Below, piece after piece: positions 27,224 through 37,062 of a stretch of DNA of 64,000 nt. This DNA comes from Micromonospora sp. MH99. GTDB taxonomy: Bacteria; Actinomycetota; Actinomycetes; Mycobacteriales; Micromonosporaceae. The position numbers were made by a program, and so were the translations under genes. The stretch lies in assembly GCF_021442385.1 (NCBI RefSeq), contig NZ_MUZA01000021.1, forward strand, positions 1 through 64,000, written 5' to 3'. Numbering within the stretch: position 1 is the first letter of the stretch; every line of letters starts with the position of its first letter. The notes beneath the pieces were generated by a model, which was not told the DNA's origin, did no database searches, and was given only the letters and a program-made list of their open reading frames with translations.

Positions 27224-28966
27224 CTACGGCTTGACGTACGCGTTGACGAACGACGGGTAGCCGAAGACGCTGGAGATGAAGACCCCGCCGGCCTTGGACC
27301 CGTGCACGTTGTAGGCCACGTCGACGAAGAGCGGCACCACCGGCGCGTGCTCCTTCATGATCCGCTCGTCGAGCTTGGCCCACTCCGGGCCCTGCTCGCC
27401 GGCTGGCATGGCCGAGATGCGGTCCATCTCGGCGTTGATCGCCGGGTCGTTGAAGTAGGACTGGTCGCTGTTGCCCTCGGCCTTGATGGTGCGGCCGTCG
27501 TAGAGCACCGGCAGGATCGACGCCCCGCTGGGCCAGTCCGCCGCCCAGTTACCGATGTACAGGTCCCAGGGGTTGTCCTTCTTCTTGATCTCGTCGAGCT
27601 TCGCGTCGTCCGAGATGTTCCGCAGCGTGATCTTGAAGCCAGCCCGCTCCAGGTTGGCCTTGAGCTGCGCGCCCTGCTGCTGCTCGGTCGAGTTGTCGGC
27701 GACACCGAGGACCAGCTCGGGCGTCTTGCCGCCGAGCAGTTCCTTGGCCTTGTCGACGTTGCCGTTGGCGCCCGCCGGGTACGCGTCGTACGCCTTGTAG
27801 CCGATCGTGGCCGACGGCATCAGCGTGGTCATCGGCGCGGCGACGGTCTGCCCGCCCATCGCCTTGATGAGGCCCTCGCGGTCGATGGCGTAGTTGAGCG
27901 CCTGACGCACCTTCAGGTCGGTGACCCGCTGGTTGTTGATGACGAGCTGGTTGGCGCTCGGCGTCGGGGAGAGGATGGTGCGCGACTTGAGCGCGGCGTC
28001 CCCGGCCACCTTGGCGACCAGCGAGGCGGGCACGGTGTTGAAGGCGAGCGCGCTCTGGTCCGCGCCGTTGTCGGCGATCACCCGGTTGTTGGCGGCGTCC
28101 GCGGTCGGGCCGAAGGTCCACACGAACTGGTCCGGGTACTGGTGCCGGACCGGGTCGGTCTTCGGGTCCCAGTTGGGGTTGCGGTCCAGGGTGATCTGAA
28201 CGCCGACCTGGTTCTTGGCGACCTTGTACGGGCCGGACGAGAACGGCTGCTTGTCCAGGTCGACGCCGGTGTCCTTGTCCGCCGGCAGCGGCGCGGTGGT
28301 CGGCAGCGAGACCGCGAACGGCAGGTCACAGCGGGGCTTGGAGAACTCGAAGCGCAGCGTCTTGGCGTCCGGCGTGGTGAGGCCCGGCGGCAGCGACGTC
28401 TTGTTCTTCTTGAAGTCCCACTTGGTGTCGAACTGCGGGGTGTCGGCCAGCCACTCCTGGATGTAGGTGGGGCCGCCGGACAGGTCCGGGTCGAAGGAGC
28501 GGGCGATGCCGTACGCGATCTCCTTGGAGGTGATCGGCCGTCCGTCCTCGAACTTCACCCCGTCCTTGACGGTGAATTCCCAGACCTTGCAGTCGTTGTT
28601 GACGTTCTTGCCCGGCGTCTCGGCCAGGTCACCGACGAGGACGAGGCCGCCCTTGCCGTCGTCCTTCCAGGTGGTCAGGTAGCGGGCGAAGAGCGGGTTG
28701 GTCATCAGACCGGCGAACGAGTACGTCCGCTGCGGGTCCAGGTGGGAGATCGGCGACTCCCGGATGATGGTGAAGGTGCCGCCCTTCGCGGCGCCGCTCA
28801 CCTCCGCAGCCGGGCCCTGCGAGTCCTTCGGGTCGGTCGCGATGACCCCGGTCTGCTGCCGTTCGGTGTCCACGGTGGTGCCCTCGCCCGTGTTCTTCGA
28901 GCACGCACCCAATGCCACCACCAGAGCGATCGCGCCGCCTGCGGCAGCCACCACGCGTGGTCTCAT
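27224..28966 (-). CDS. Peptide ABC transporter substrate-binding lipoprotein
   Basis: A 580-residue SBP_bac_5 (DppA/OppA) protein anchored outside the membrane. The lipobox is VVALGAC with C22 as lipidation site. The family core is present (LDPQRTYSFAGLMTNPLF, VKFEDGRPITSKEIAYG, VRQALNYAIDREGL). It is last in the operon, 146 bp after the permease gene, with its own promoter-like elements, so it may also be transcribed separately at a higher level. The ligand is likely oligopeptides; other solutes are possible. Confidence 0.93.
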   Translation of the reverse strand: MRPRVVAAAGGAIALVVALGACSKNTGEGTTVDTERQQTGVIATDPKDSQGPAAEVSGAAKGGTFTIIRESPISHLDPQRTYSFAGLMTNPLFARYLTTWKDDGKGGLVLVGDLAETPGKNVNNDCKVWEFTVKDGVKFEDGRPITSKEIAYGIARSFDPDLSGGPTYIQEWLADTPQFDTKWDFKKNKTSLPPGLTTPDAKTLRFEFSKPRCDLPFAVSLPTTAPLPADKDTGVDLDKQPFSSGPYKVAKNQVGVQITLDRNPNWDPKTDPVRHQYPDQFVWTFGPTADAANNRVIADNGADQSALAFNTVPASLVAKVAGDAALKSRTILSPTPSANQLVINNQRVTDLKVRQALNYAIDREGLIKAMGGQTVAAPMTTLMPSATIGYKAYDAYPAGANGNVDKAKELLGGKTPELVLGVADNSTEQQQGAQLKANLERAGFKITLRNISDDAKLDEIKKKDNPWDLYIGNWAADWPSGASILPVLYDGRTIKAEGNSDQSYFNDPAINAEMDRISAMPAGEQGPEWAKLDERIMKEHAPVVPLFVDVAYNVHGSKAGGVFISSVFGYPSFVNAYVKP

Positions 28967-29045
28967 GAAGTACCCCCTTCACCCATGTGCCGTGCGGTTT
29001 CGCCGGGGCGAGAACCGCCGACGTCCCGAGGATCGTAAGGAAGAA

Positions 29046-29073
29046 AACCTACGAGTTGTGTAACAGTTGTCGA
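29046..29073 (-). promoter_or_regulatory. Predicted promoter of the substrate-binding gene
   Basis: On the minus strand TCGACA (29068-29073) and TAGGTT (29046-29051) are spaced by 16 bp, fitting actinobacterial -35/-10 (TTGACA / TANNNT). The -10 region shares a 12 of 15 match with that at 33283-33297 upstream of the first gene of the operon. Confidence 0.45.
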
Positions 29074-29112
29074 TAAATTTCGCCACCAGCCGTGCAGTGA
29101 CCGTCCAACACG

Positions 29113-30099
29113 TCAGCGCAGCCGGACCCGGGGGTCGATGGCCGCGTAGAGCAGGTCCACCAGGACATTCGCCAGCACCACGAAGACGGCCGCGATCAGC
29201 ACGGTGGCCATGATGGTGGGCAGGTCGCCGGAGCGCACCGCGTCCACTGCCGTACGCCCCAGCCCCTGGATGCCGAACGTCGTCTCGGTGATCACCGTGC
29301 CGCCCAGCGCCCCGCCCACGTCCAGGCCGGCGATGGTCACCACCGGGGTGATCGCCGCGCGCAGCGCGTGCCGCCCGTACACGGTGGGTTTGGCCAGGCC
29401 CTTGGCCCGTGCGGTCCGGACGAAGTCCTCCGACAGCGTCTCCAGCATCTGCGCCCGCGACAACCGGGCGTAGATGGCCGAGAAGAGGAAGGCCAGCGCC
29501 ACCCAGGCGAGCACCAGCCCACTGGCCCACTTCGCCGGATTGTCGAACAGGGAGGTGTAGCTGGGCACCGGCAGCAGCCGCAGGTTGTAGACGAACACCA
29601 GCAGCAGCACCGCGCCCACGAAGTAGAGCTGCAACGACGCGCCGGTCAGTGAGAAGCCGATGGCCAGGCGGTCCAGCCAGGTGCCCCGGCGCAGCGCCGA
29701 GATCATGCCCAGCCCCACCCCGAGCAGCAGCCAGAGGATCGCCGCGGGGATCACGATGCTCAGCGTCACCGGCAGCACCCGGGCGATGGTGTCCGAGACC
29801 GCCTCGTTGGAGACGTACGACCAGCCCAGGCAGGGGGCGTCGCACCGGCCGCCCTGGGCGCTGCCCAGGTCACGACCGGTGACGATGCCCTTCATGTAAC
29901 CGGCGTACTGGCTGATCAGCGGGTCGTTGAGGCCTAGGTCGTCGCGGACGCGCTCGAGCCGCTCCGGGTTGCAGTTCTTCGGGCACATGCCGGTCACGGG
30001 GTCACGCGGCAGGGCGAAGAACATCAGGAAGGTCAGCACGCTCACCGCGAACAGGGTCAGCGTGGCGGAGAGCAGCCGCTTGATCAGAAACCGTGACAT
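29113..30099 (-). CDS. Peptide ABC transporter permease (DppB type)
   Basis: A 328-residue BPD_transp_1 permease with six membrane helices. The DppB opening MSRFLIKRLLSATLTLFAVS and the EAA-loop EDFVRTARAKGLAKPTV are present. A 10-bp gap separates it from the DppC-type gene. It forms the inner-membrane channel of the importer with the following permease. Confidence 0.93.
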   Translation of the reverse strand: MSRFLIKRLLSATLTLFAVSVLTFLMFFALPRDPVTGMCPKNCNPERLERVRDDLGLNDPLISQYAGYMKGIVTGRDLGSAQGGRCDAPCLGWSYVSNEAVSDTIARVLPVTLSIVIPAAILWLLLGVGLGMISALRRGTWLDRLAIGFSLTGASLQLYFVGAVLLLVFVYNLRLLPVPSYTSLFDNPAKWASGLVLAWVALAFLFSAIYARLSRAQMLETLSEDFVRTARAKGLAKPTVYGRHALRAAITPVVTIAGLDVGGALGGTVITETTFGIQGLGRTAVDAVRSGDLPTIMATVLIAAVFVVLANVLVDLLYAAIDPRVRLR

Positions 30100-30109
30100 G
30101 AGTCCACCC

Positions 30110-31117
30110 CTACCGGGACGACTTCGGGTCGAGCGCGTCCCGCAACGCGTCGCCGAAGAGGTTGAAGGCGAACACCAGCGCGAAGATCGTGATGCCCGGG
30201 AAGAACACGTACGCCGGGTCGGTCTGGAGGAAGTCCAGACTGTCGTAGATCATCCGGCCGAAGCTGGGCGTCTCGTCGCTGAGCCCGACGCCGATGAACG
30301 ACAGCGCGGCCTCGCTGGTGATGAACTGCGGCACGGCGAGGGAGAACGAGACCAGGATCGGCGCCCAGATGTTCGGCAGGAGCTGCCGGAAGATGATGTG
30401 CCCCAACCCGGCGCCGCTGGCCTTGGCGGCCTCCACGAACTCCCGCTCGCGCAGCGCGATGACCTGCCCGCGTACCAGCCGGGCCGTGCTGGTCCAGCCG
30501 AAGATGGCGAACACGGCGATCAGCACACCCACCCCGAAGGCGGACGACACCTGCCCCCGCTCGCCGTAGAAGCGCAGCGTGATGGCTGGGGTGAGCGCCA
30601 GCGCGATGATCAGGAACGGCATGGCGAGGGTCAGGTCGGTGATCCAGTTGATCACCGCGTCGAGCCAGCCGCCCAGGTAACCGGCGAGCGCGCCGAGCAC
30701 GATGCCGATCGTGGCGGTGATCAGCGCCGCGGCGAACGCGATGAACAGCGACGTCCGCAGCCCGTAGATCAACCGGATGAAGATGTCCCGGCCCAACCCG
30801 GGCTCCAGCCCGAACCAGTGGTCCCCGGTGACACCGCCGACGTAACCCAGCGGCATGCCGAAGCCGTCCAGCAGGTTCTGGAACTGCTCGCGCGGCCCGA
30901 TCCCGTACACCATCTCGACCAGCGGGGCGGCCAACCCCAACACCATGAAGAACACCAGGAGTACGCCGCTGACCACCGCCGTCCGGTCGCGGCGTAGCCG
31001 CAGCCAGGCGAGCTGACCGGGTGAACGCCCGACGACACCCTTGATTCCGGGCCCGCCCGCGTCCGCGCTGGACTCGATCTCGGCCAGCGCCACACCCTCC
31101 ACCGGGGAAAGGCTCAC
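30110..31117 (-). CDS. Peptide ABC transporter permease (DppC type)
   Basis: A 335-residue permease with an N-terminal cytoplasmic segment followed by [17 protein letters not shown] and six membrane helices. The EAA-loop is [20 protein letters not shown]. The GTG start overlaps the TGA of the OppF-type gene (GTGA at 31114-31117), so translation is coupled. Confidence 0.93.
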   Translation of the reverse strand: MSLSPVEGVALAEIESSADAGGPGIKGVVGRSPGQLAWLRLRRDRTAVVSGVLLVFFMVLGLAAPLVEMVYGIGPREQFQNLLDGFGMPLGYVGGVTGDHWFGLEPGLGRDIFIRLIYGLRTSLFIAFAAALITATIGIVLGALAGYLGGWLDAVINWITDLTLAMPFLIIALALTPAITLRFYGERGQVSSAFGVGVLIAVFAIFGWTSTARLVRGQVIALREREFVEAAKASGAGLGHIIFRQLLPNIWAPILVSFSLAVPQFITSEAALSFIGVGLSDETPSFGRMIYDSLDFLQTDPAYVFFPGITIFALVFAFNLFGDALRDALDPKSSR

Positions 31118-32160
31118 GACGACACCTCCTCGATGATCGCGTCAGTCGCCCCTCCGGCCGCTTCCCCTTCGCGGCTCGTGCCGGCTGATTCCCCTTCGGG
31201 GAAGTGACACGCGGTGGCCTGCCGGCCGCCGTCGCGCGGCACCAGCGCCGGCGCCTCGGTGGCGCAGATGTCCTGCGCCTTCCAGCACCGGGTGCGGAAC
31301 CGGCAGCCCGACGGCGGGTCCAGCGGGGTGGGCACGTCGCCGGTCAGCCGGATCCGGCCCGCCGGGCCGAGCTGCGTGACGTCCGGGATGGCCGAGAGCA
31401 GAGCCCGGGTGTACGGATGCTGCGGGCGCTCGTAGATGTCCGCCCGGTCGCCGAGCTCGACGATCCGCCCCAGGTACATGACCGCCACCCGTTGGCAGAA
31501 GTGCCGGACCACGGCGAGGTCGTGCGCGATGAACACGAACGCCAGGCCCAGCTCCCGTTGCAGGTCGCGCAGCAGGTTGACGACCTGCGCCTGGATCGAG
31601 ACGTCCAGGGCGGACACCGGCTCGTCGGCGACGATCAGCTTGGGCCGCAGGGCCAACGCGCGGGCGATGCCGATGCGCTGGCGCTGGCCGCCGGAGAACT
31701 CGTGCGGATACCTGTTGTAGTGCTCCGGGTTCAGCCCGACCAGTTCCAGCAGCTCCTGCACCCGCGCCTTGATCCCGCCCGGCGGCTTGATCCCGTTGAC
31801 CTGCAACGGCATCGCCACGATCCGGCCCACCGTGTGGCGGGGGTTCAGCGACGCGTACGGGTCCTGGAAGATGATCTGGAGTTCCTGGCGCAGCGGTCGC
31901 AGCTCCCGTCGCCCGGCGTGGGTGATGTCCCGCCCCTCGAACTCGATGCTGCCGGCGGTCGGCTCCAGCAGCCGCACCAGCATCCGACCGGTGGTCGTCT
32001 TGCCGCAGCCGGACTCCCCCACCAGGCCGAGCGTCTCGCCGGGGCGCACGTCGAAGTCGAGACCGTCGACCGCACGCACCAGGCCGGTGCCGCGCAGCCC
32101 CTGACGGACCGGGAAGTGCTTGGTCAGCCCGCGCACGCGCAGCAGTGGTTCGTCGGTCAT
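31114..32160 (-). CDS. Peptide ABC transporter ATP-binding protein (OppF/DppF type)
   Basis: A 348-residue ATPase with Walker [10 protein letters not shown], signature [15 protein letters not shown], Walker [13 protein letters not shown] and the C-terminal oligopeptide-binding iron-sulfur-type region ([15 protein letters not shown]). Its ATG overlaps the stop of the DppD-type gene (ATGA). It pairs with that gene as the ATPase heterodimer. Confidence 0.93.
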   Translation of the reverse strand: MTDEPLLRVRGLTKHFPVRQGLRGTGLVRAVDGLDFDVRPGETLGLVGESGCGKTTTGRMLVRLLEPTAGSIEFEGRDITHAGRRELRPLRQELQIIFQDPYASLNPRHTVGRIVAMPLQVNGIKPPGGIKARVQELLELVGLNPEHYNRYPHEFSGGQRQRIGIARALALRPKLIVADEPVSALDVSIQAQVVNLLRDLQRELGLAFVFIAHDLAVVRHFCQRVAVMYLGRIVELGDRADIYERPQHPYTRALLSAIPDVTQLGPAGRIRLTGDVPTPLDPPSGCRFRTRCWKAQDICATEAPALVPRDGGRQATACHFPEGESAGTSREGEAAGGATDAIIEEVSS

Positions 32161-33263
32161 CGGGCCACCCCCACTGATGCCACGTTCTCGGCGTAGATCG
32201 CGGCGCGTTCCTCGGCGCTCAGGTGGCAGGCCACCAGGTGGCCGTCCGCCCCGGCCGCGCGCAGCTCGGGCACCTGGGTGCGGGACCGGTCGCCGGCGCG
32301 GTCGTCGTACCGGCAGCGCGGGTGGAAGGCGCAGCCGGTCGGCAGGTTGATCAGGCTGGGCGGGTTGCCGGGAATGGGCACAAGGTCCGCGTCCGCGTCG
32401 CCGTGCAGCGACGGCACGCTGGAGAGCAACCCCCAGGTGTACGGATGCTGCGGCGAGCGGAGCACCTGCTCGACGCTGCCGTGCTCGACGGCGCGTCCGC
32501 CGTACATCACCAGCACCTCGTCGGCGACCTGGCCGACGACGCCGAGGTCGTGGGTGATCAGGATGATCGCGGAGTGGAACTCGGCCTGGAGGTCGGCGAG
32601 CAGGTCCAGGATCTGCGCCTGCACGGTGACGTCCAGCGCGGTGGTCGGCTCGTCGGCGATCAGCAGCGCGGGGTCGTTGACCAGGGACATCGCGATCATC
32701 GCCCGTTGGCGCATCCCGCCGGAGAACTCGTGCGGGTACGCCTCGAAGCGGCGGGCCGCCTGCGGGATGCCGACCCGGTCCAGCATGTCCACCGCGCGCT
32801 GGCGGGCCTCGCGGCGGTTGGCCTTCGGGTGGTGCACCCGGTACGCCTCGGCGATCTGCCGACCGACGCTGTAGTACGGGTGCAGCGCGGACAGCGGATC
32901 CTGGAAGATCATCGCCATGTCCCGGCCGCGCAGCCGGCGTACCTCCTCGTCGGACAGGCCGACCAGCTGCCGGCCGCCGACGGAGATCTCGCCGGTGATC
33001 GTGGCCCGCTTGGGGTCATGCAGGCCGAGGATGGCCAGCGACGTGACGCTCTTGCCGGAGCCGGACTCGCCGACGATGCCGAGAGTGCGGCCCCGCTCGA
33101 CGGCGAACGACACCCCGTCGACCGCGCGCACCACGCCGTCGGAGGTGTCGAACCGGACCCGCAGGTCACTCACCCGCAGGTAGGCGTCCTGGTCGGAGCG
33201 CTGCGCCGGCACGGCGGGACGGTCGTCCGGGTCCCCGGACGGCGACGGTTCCGAGCTGTCCAC
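32157..33263 (-). CDS. Peptide ABC transporter ATP-binding protein (OppD/DppD type)
   Basis: A 368-residue ATPase and first gene of the operon. Walker A GESGSGKS, signature [15 protein letters not shown], Walker [13 protein letters not shown] and the C-terminal cysteine cluster [10 protein letters not shown] are present. The first 35 residues are a Ser/Pro/Asp-rich extension. The GTG at 33263 is preceded by GGGAGGTGG; a GTG two codons upstream is possible. Confidence 0.92.
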   Translation of the reverse strand: MDSSEPSPSGDPDDRPAVPAQRSDQDAYLRVSDLRVRFDTSDGVVRAVDGVSFAVERGRTLGIVGESGSGKSVTSLAILGLHDPKRATITGEISVGGRQLVGLSDEEVRRLRGRDMAMIFQDPLSALHPYYSVGRQIAEAYRVHHPKANRREARQRAVDMLDRVGIPQAARRFEAYPHEFSGGMRQRAMIAMSLVNDPALLIADEPTTALDVTVQAQILDLLADLQAEFHSAIILITHDLGVVGQVADEVLVMYGGRAVEHGSVEQVLRSPQHPYTWGLLSSVPSLHGDADADLVPIPGNPPSLINLPTGCAFHPRCRYDDRAGDRSRTQVPELRAAGADGHLVACHLSAEERAAIYAENVASVGVAR

Positions 33264-33790
33264 GGCCACCTCCCTCAGTGACGAAGAGAACTTACAACAA
33301 AGTCCCGAGGGTGAAAATAAGCTACAAAGTCGGCACGTGTCAGCGGGCCCGAGCGTAACGAGTCCGCATCGGCCTGAACACCCCTCACCTCGCCATCCAC
33401 GCCCGTTCATGCCCGCGCCCCGCGCCCCGCGCGGGTCTTGAGGACGAACACCCCGCTCCGCCGATCGGAAGCGGGGTTGGGGCGCCTGCCGCCTTCAAGG
33501 TCATGCTTGAACCAGGATGTAGGGGCATCACCGACACGTCGATACCACTGCAACAAGGATGTTGCGCGATCTTGCGACGCGCCGAGCGGCACAAATCTAC
33601 GATCGAGCGCGATCTTGCTGACTCACCTTGGCGATCCCAACGCCGGAGCGGACAGGGGTGCCCACTACGTTGAGCGCTCGACGACCAGGGCCGGTGAGGT
33701 GTTGGAGCTGACGGAGCCGGTGCGGGCCACGATCCGGCCGGAGGATCTCGTCCCCTGACGGGTGTCGGTCGGTTGGCCTAGGGTCGGTCC
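33264..33790. other. 527-bp non-coding region with dpp promoter, small hairpins and repeats
   Basis: Divergent region between the peptide ABC operon and tldD. Nearest the ABC gene lies an AT-rich promoter patch (33283-33330) with two copies of a CTACAAAGTC-like sequence. A hairpin at 33449-33478 has 7-bp CCCCGCT/AGCGGGG arms. A GCAACA-AGGA-TGTTGC palindrome spans 33551-33566. GCGCGATCTTG occurs twice (from 33566 and 33608). The ORF at 33438-33758 has no coding signature. A TAGGGT -10-like element stands about 10 bp before the tldD ATG. Confidence 0.55.
33289..33317 (-). promoter_or_regulatory. Predicted promoter of the peptide ABC operon
   Basis: On the minus strand TTTTCA (33312-33317) and TAAGTT (33289-33294) are separated by 17 bp, and the -10 lies 25 bp before the GTG. 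The -10 context GAAGAGAACTTACAA resembles that before the substrate-binding gene, suggesting a shared sigma factor or activator. Confidence 0.4.
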
Positions 33791-35227
33791 ATGACCGAGT
33801 TCGACGCGGCCAGCGCCGCCGTCCAGGCCGCCCTCGACGCGGGAGCGCGGTACGCCGACGCGCGGGTGATGCACCGCCGCTACGAGTCGATGACCGCACG
33901 CAACGGCGACGTGGAGGAACTGACCCAGGACGAGAGCATCGGGCTGGGCGTCCGGGCGCTGGTCGGCGCGAGCTGGGGCTTTCACGCCGTACCCGATCTG
34001 TCGGACGCCGCCGCCCGCGACGCCGGCCGGCGCGCGGCCCGGACCGCGATGGCGAGCGCGCGGGTGCCCGGCCCGCCGGTCGACCTGGTCGCGGTCGAGG
34101 CGGTCGCGGCGAGCTGGGCCTCGGACTGCCGGATCGACCCGCTCGGGGTGCCCCTGTCGGACAAGGGCGACCTGCTGGTCGCCGCGACCCGCACGATGGC
34201 CGAGCACGGCGCCGACCTGGCCGAGGGGCTCTACCAGATCTGGGACACCGCGAAGTGGTTCGTCTCCAGCGAGGGCCACCGGATCGACCAACGGATCCGC
34301 GAGTGCGGCGGCGGCATCTCGGCCACCTCGATCGGTGACGGCGAGACGCAGCGGCGCTCCTGGCCCAGCTACCGAGGGCAGTACGGCACCACCGGCTGGG
34401 AGCTGGTCGAGTCGCTCGACCTGGCCGCGCACGCCGCGCAGATCGCCGAGGAGTCCCGGGCGCTGCTCACCGCGCCGCAGTGCCCGGCCGGCGAGACGGA
34501 TCTGATCCTCGGCGGCGAGCAGTTGGCCCTGCAGATCCACGAGTCGGTCGGGCACGCCATCGAACTGGACCGGATCCTCGGCTGGGAGGCCGCGTTCGCC
34601 GGCACGTCCTGGCTGGACCTGGCCCAGCTCGGCTCGCTGCGCTACGGCTCCGAGCTGATGAACATCACCATCGACCCGACGATCCCCGGCGCGCTGGGCA
34701 GTTTCGGCTTCGACGACGAGGGTTCCCCCGCGGTCAAGCGGGACGCGGTGCGCGACGGTCGCTGGGTGGGAGTGCTCGCCGGCCGGGACTCGGCCGCAGT
34801 GGCCGGCCTCGACTACGGCGGCAGCGTCCGCGCCGACGGGTGGGCCCGACTGCCGATGGTGCGGATGACCAACGTCGGCCTGGAACCGGGCCCGCACACC
34901 CTGGAGGAGATCATCGCGGCCACCGACGACGGCGTGCTGATGGACCTCAACCGGTCCTGGTCGATCGACGACAAGCGACTCAACTTCCAGTTCGGCTGCG
35001 AGGTCGGCTGGGAGATCAAGAAGGGTCGCCGGGGGCGGATGCTGCGCAATCCCACGTACACGGGGATCGGCCCGCTGTTCTGGCGCTCGATGGACATGCT
35101 CTCCGGCGAGACGGTGCCGTGGGGGACGCCCAACTGCGGAAAGGGCCAGCCGGGCCAGATCGGGCACACCGGCCATCCGGCCGCGCCGGCCCGCTTCCGC
35201 AACGTCCGCGTGGGGGTGTCAGCGTGA
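33791..35227 (+). CDS. tldD: TldD-type metalloprotease
   Basis: A 478-residue subunit of the TldD/TldE protease, which trims peptides such as modified-microcin precursors and unfolded small proteins. The metal-binding HESVGHAIELD (HExxxH type) near residue 253 is intact. The N-terminal domain has the EELTQDESIGLGVRAL pattern. The gene ends TGA within GTGA and connects to tldE through a chain of mini-ORFs encoded by 62-bp repeats. Confidence 0.94.
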   Translation: MTEFDAASAAVQAALDAGARYADARVMHRRYESMTARNGDVEELTQDESIGLGVRALVGASWGFHAVPDLSDAAARDAGRRAARTAMASARVPGPPVDLVAVEAVAASWASDCRIDPLGVPLSDKGDLLVAATRTMAEHGADLAEGLYQIWDTAKWFVSSEGHRIDQRIRECGGGISATSIGDGETQRRSWPSYRGQYGTTGWELVESLDLAAHAAQIAEESRALLTAPQCPAGETDLILGGEQLALQIHESVGHAIELDRILGWEAAFAGTSWLDLAQLGSLRYGSELMNITIDPTIPGALGSFGFDDEGSPAVKRDAVRDGRWVGVLAGRDSAAVAGLDYGGSVRADGWARLPMVRMTNVGLEPGPHTLEEIIAATDDGVLMDLNRSWSIDDKRLNFQFGCEVGWEIKKGRRGRMLRNPTYTGIGPLFWRSMDMLSGETVPWGTPNCGKGQPGQIGHTGHPAAPARFRNVRVGVSA

Positions 35228-35428
35228 GCGCGAGGAGTGAGCCGGTTTTGCGAGCCCCGCAGTCGCGAACGGAAGGTGGTTCAGCGTGAGCGCGAGGAGT
35301 GAGCCGGTTTTGCGAGCCCCGCAGTCGCGAACGGAAGGTGGTTCAGCGTGAGCGCGAGGAGTGAGCCGGTTTTGCGAGCCCCGCAGTCGCGAACGGAAGG
35401 TGGTTCAGCGTGAGCGCGAGGAGTGAGC
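35221..35428 (+). repeat. 62-bp tandem repeat, three full copies plus a 22-bp partial
   Basis: Identical units start at 35221, 35283 and 35345. A fourth copy at 35407 matches for 22 bp and then becomes tldE. Each unit begins AGCGTGAGCGCGAGGAGTGA and ends GGAAGGTGGTTC, so every copy carries a Shine-Dalgarno sequence and a GTG start. The copies show no mismatches, which means recent expansion or active homogenisation. A diverged relative stands before dapD at 5448. Confidence 0.97.
35224..35413 (+). CDS. Chain of three coupled 21-residue mini-ORFs (35224-35289, 35286-35351, 35348-35413)
   Basis: Each repeat encodes GTG...TGA of 22 codons (peptide MSARSEPVLR...EGGSA). Each start overlaps the previous stop as GTGA. 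The chain runs tldD stop / ORF1 / ORF2 / ORF3 / tldE start without a break. Unit length 62 equals ORF length 66 minus the 4-bp overlap. Whether the peptides accumulate is unknown; a translation-relay role is inferred. Confidence 0.5.
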
Positions 35429-36816
35429 TGGAGCTGGCCGGGCAGGTCATCGAGCTGGTTCGACGCCTCGGCGGGCCGGCCGCGCAGGCCGAGGCCGTGG
35501 TGACCCGGGCGGATCTGGCACTGACCCGGTTCGCCAACTCGGCCATCCATCAGAACGTCGCCGAGTCCACCGTCGGGGTCCGGCTGCGGGTGCACGTCGA
35601 CGGGCGCACCGCCGCCGGCAGCGGCAGCGTGGTCACCACCGACGGGTTGGGTGCGCTGGTGGAGCGCACCTTGGCGGCGGCGCGGCTCTGCCCGCCCGAC
35701 CCCGGCTGGCCGGGGCTGACCCCGCCGACGCCCGCGCCGGACGCCCCGCCCGTCGACGAGGCCACCGCCCACGCCGAGCCGGACCAGCGGGCCGACCGGG
35801 TCGGCGCGTTCGTGGCCGCCGCAGGTGGCCTCACCACCGCGGGCTACTGCCGCACCGCGCACCGCTCGTCGGCGTTCGCCAACTCGGCCGGGCACACCGC
35901 GTACGGTCGCTCGGCGGAGGCGGCGATGGACGGCATTGCCCGGCGCGACGGCGCGGACGGGGTGGCCCGACGCTGCGTCGACCGGCTGTCCGACCTCGAC
36001 GGTACGGAGCTGGGCGCGCACGCCGCCGCGAAGGCGCAGGCGGCGGCCGATCCGGTCGAGCTGCCGCCGGGGCGCTACGAGGTGGTGTTCGAGCCGGCCG
36101 CCGTGGCGGACCTGCTGCAGAACCTGTCCTGGTTCGGCTTCAACGGCAAGCGGTACGCGGAGCGGCAGTCCTTCGCCGAGCCGGGCGCGGCCCAGTTCGA
36201 CCGGCAGGTGACCCTGGTGGACGACCCGCTCGGCGCGTCGGGTCTGCCGTTCGACGCCGAGGGCACCGGCCGGCGGGCGGTGACCCTGGTCGAGGCGGGC
36301 ACCACGCTGGCGGTCGCGCACGACCGCAGGACCGCCGCCGAGGCGGGCGCGCAGTCCACCGGGCACGCGATCGCGGGCGGCGCCACCTGGGGTCCGATGG
36401 CCCGCAACCTGCGGCTCTCTCCCGCGGCGGCGGGCCCGGCCAGCGCGGTGGGCCGGAGCACCACTGGCGCGGCGGCCGGCGCGGTGGTGGACACGGACAC
36501 CGCGGCCCTGGTCGCCGGGGTGCGACGCGGGCTGCTGGTCACCGATCTGTGGTACACGCGGGTGCTCGACCCGAAGAGCCTCGTCGTCACCGGGTTGACC
36601 CGCAACGGGGTCTGGCTGATCGAGGACGGCACTGTCGTCCGGGCGGTCCGCGACCTGCGGTTCACCGAGTCGTACCCCCGGGCGCTGGGGCCGGGCGCGG
36701 TGCTCGGGCTGGGCTCGCGGGCGGTGCGTCAACCGGACCGGGTGGACGGCGCGTGGTGGGCGGCGCCGTCGGTGCGGCTCGCGTCCTGGCACTTCACCGG
36801 CGGCGCCTCCGGCTGA
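35410..36816 (+). CDS. tldE: TldE/PmbA-type protease subunit
   Basis: A 468-residue partner of TldD that lacks the metal site and completes the heterodimeric protease. The PmbA/TldE fold is seen in the N-terminal TRADLALTRFANSAIHQNV and the C-terminal GLLVTDLWYTRVLDPKSL blocks. The first 18 bases (GTGAGCGCGAGGAGTGAG) are the same as the start of each upstream 62-bp repeat, so its own initiation region is part of the repeat family. Confidence 0.93.
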   Translation: MSARSELELAGQVIELVRRLGGPAAQAEAVVTRADLALTRFANSAIHQNVAESTVGVRLRVHVDGRTAAGSGSVVTTDGLGALVERTLAAARLCPPDPGWPGLTPPTPAPDAPPVDEATAHAEPDQRADRVGAFVAAAGGLTTAGYCRTAHRSSAFANSAGHTAYGRSAEAAMDGIARRDGADGVARRCVDRLSDLDGTELGAHAAAKAQAAADPVELPPGRYEVVFEPAAVADLLQNLSWFGFNGKRYAERQSFAEPGAAQFDRQVTLVDDPLGASGLPFDAEGTGRRAVTLVEAGTTLAVAHDRRTAAEAGAQSTGHAIAGGATWGPMARNLRLSPAAAGPASAVGRSTTGAAAGAVVDTDTAALVAGVRRGLLVTDLWYTRVLDPKSLVVTGLTRNGVWLIEDGTVVRAVRDLRFTESYPRALGPGAVLGLGSRAVRQPDRVDGAWWAAPSVRLASWHFTGGASG

Positions 36817-37062
36817 CGTTCCCGACGACGCGCCGCACAACCCGCGCACTGAGGGCTTTTCCGCAGGCCAGACACACGGGACACTCCCTTGCGCGGACGG
36901 CCCGCAGAGATCGGCGTAACGTGTGTCACTTAGCTGCGTCGGTCGATCCGGCGTGGTCGTTGGTGTGCGCATGACGTGGCAGCGGGTGCGGGTTCGCCGG
37001 TCCGCGTGCCGACCGGAGAGAGACCAGCCCGCCCGTACGGGCCCGTCGAGGAGACGACTCGA

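Noticed and set aside
33449-33478. CCCCGCT/AGCGGGG hairpin as a riboswitch or attenuator
   Set aside because: Stem is only 7 bp and no gene leader of a known riboswitch class follows; kept as part of the intergenic description.
33438-33758. 106-codon plus-strand ORF upstream of tldD
   Set aside because: No ribosome-binding site, no family pattern, crosses small hairpins and repeats; treated as non-coding.
35221-35428. Tandem repeat as a CRISPR array
   Set aside because: Units are contiguous and identical over 62 bp with no variable spacers, no cas genes nearby, and the units encode ORFs.
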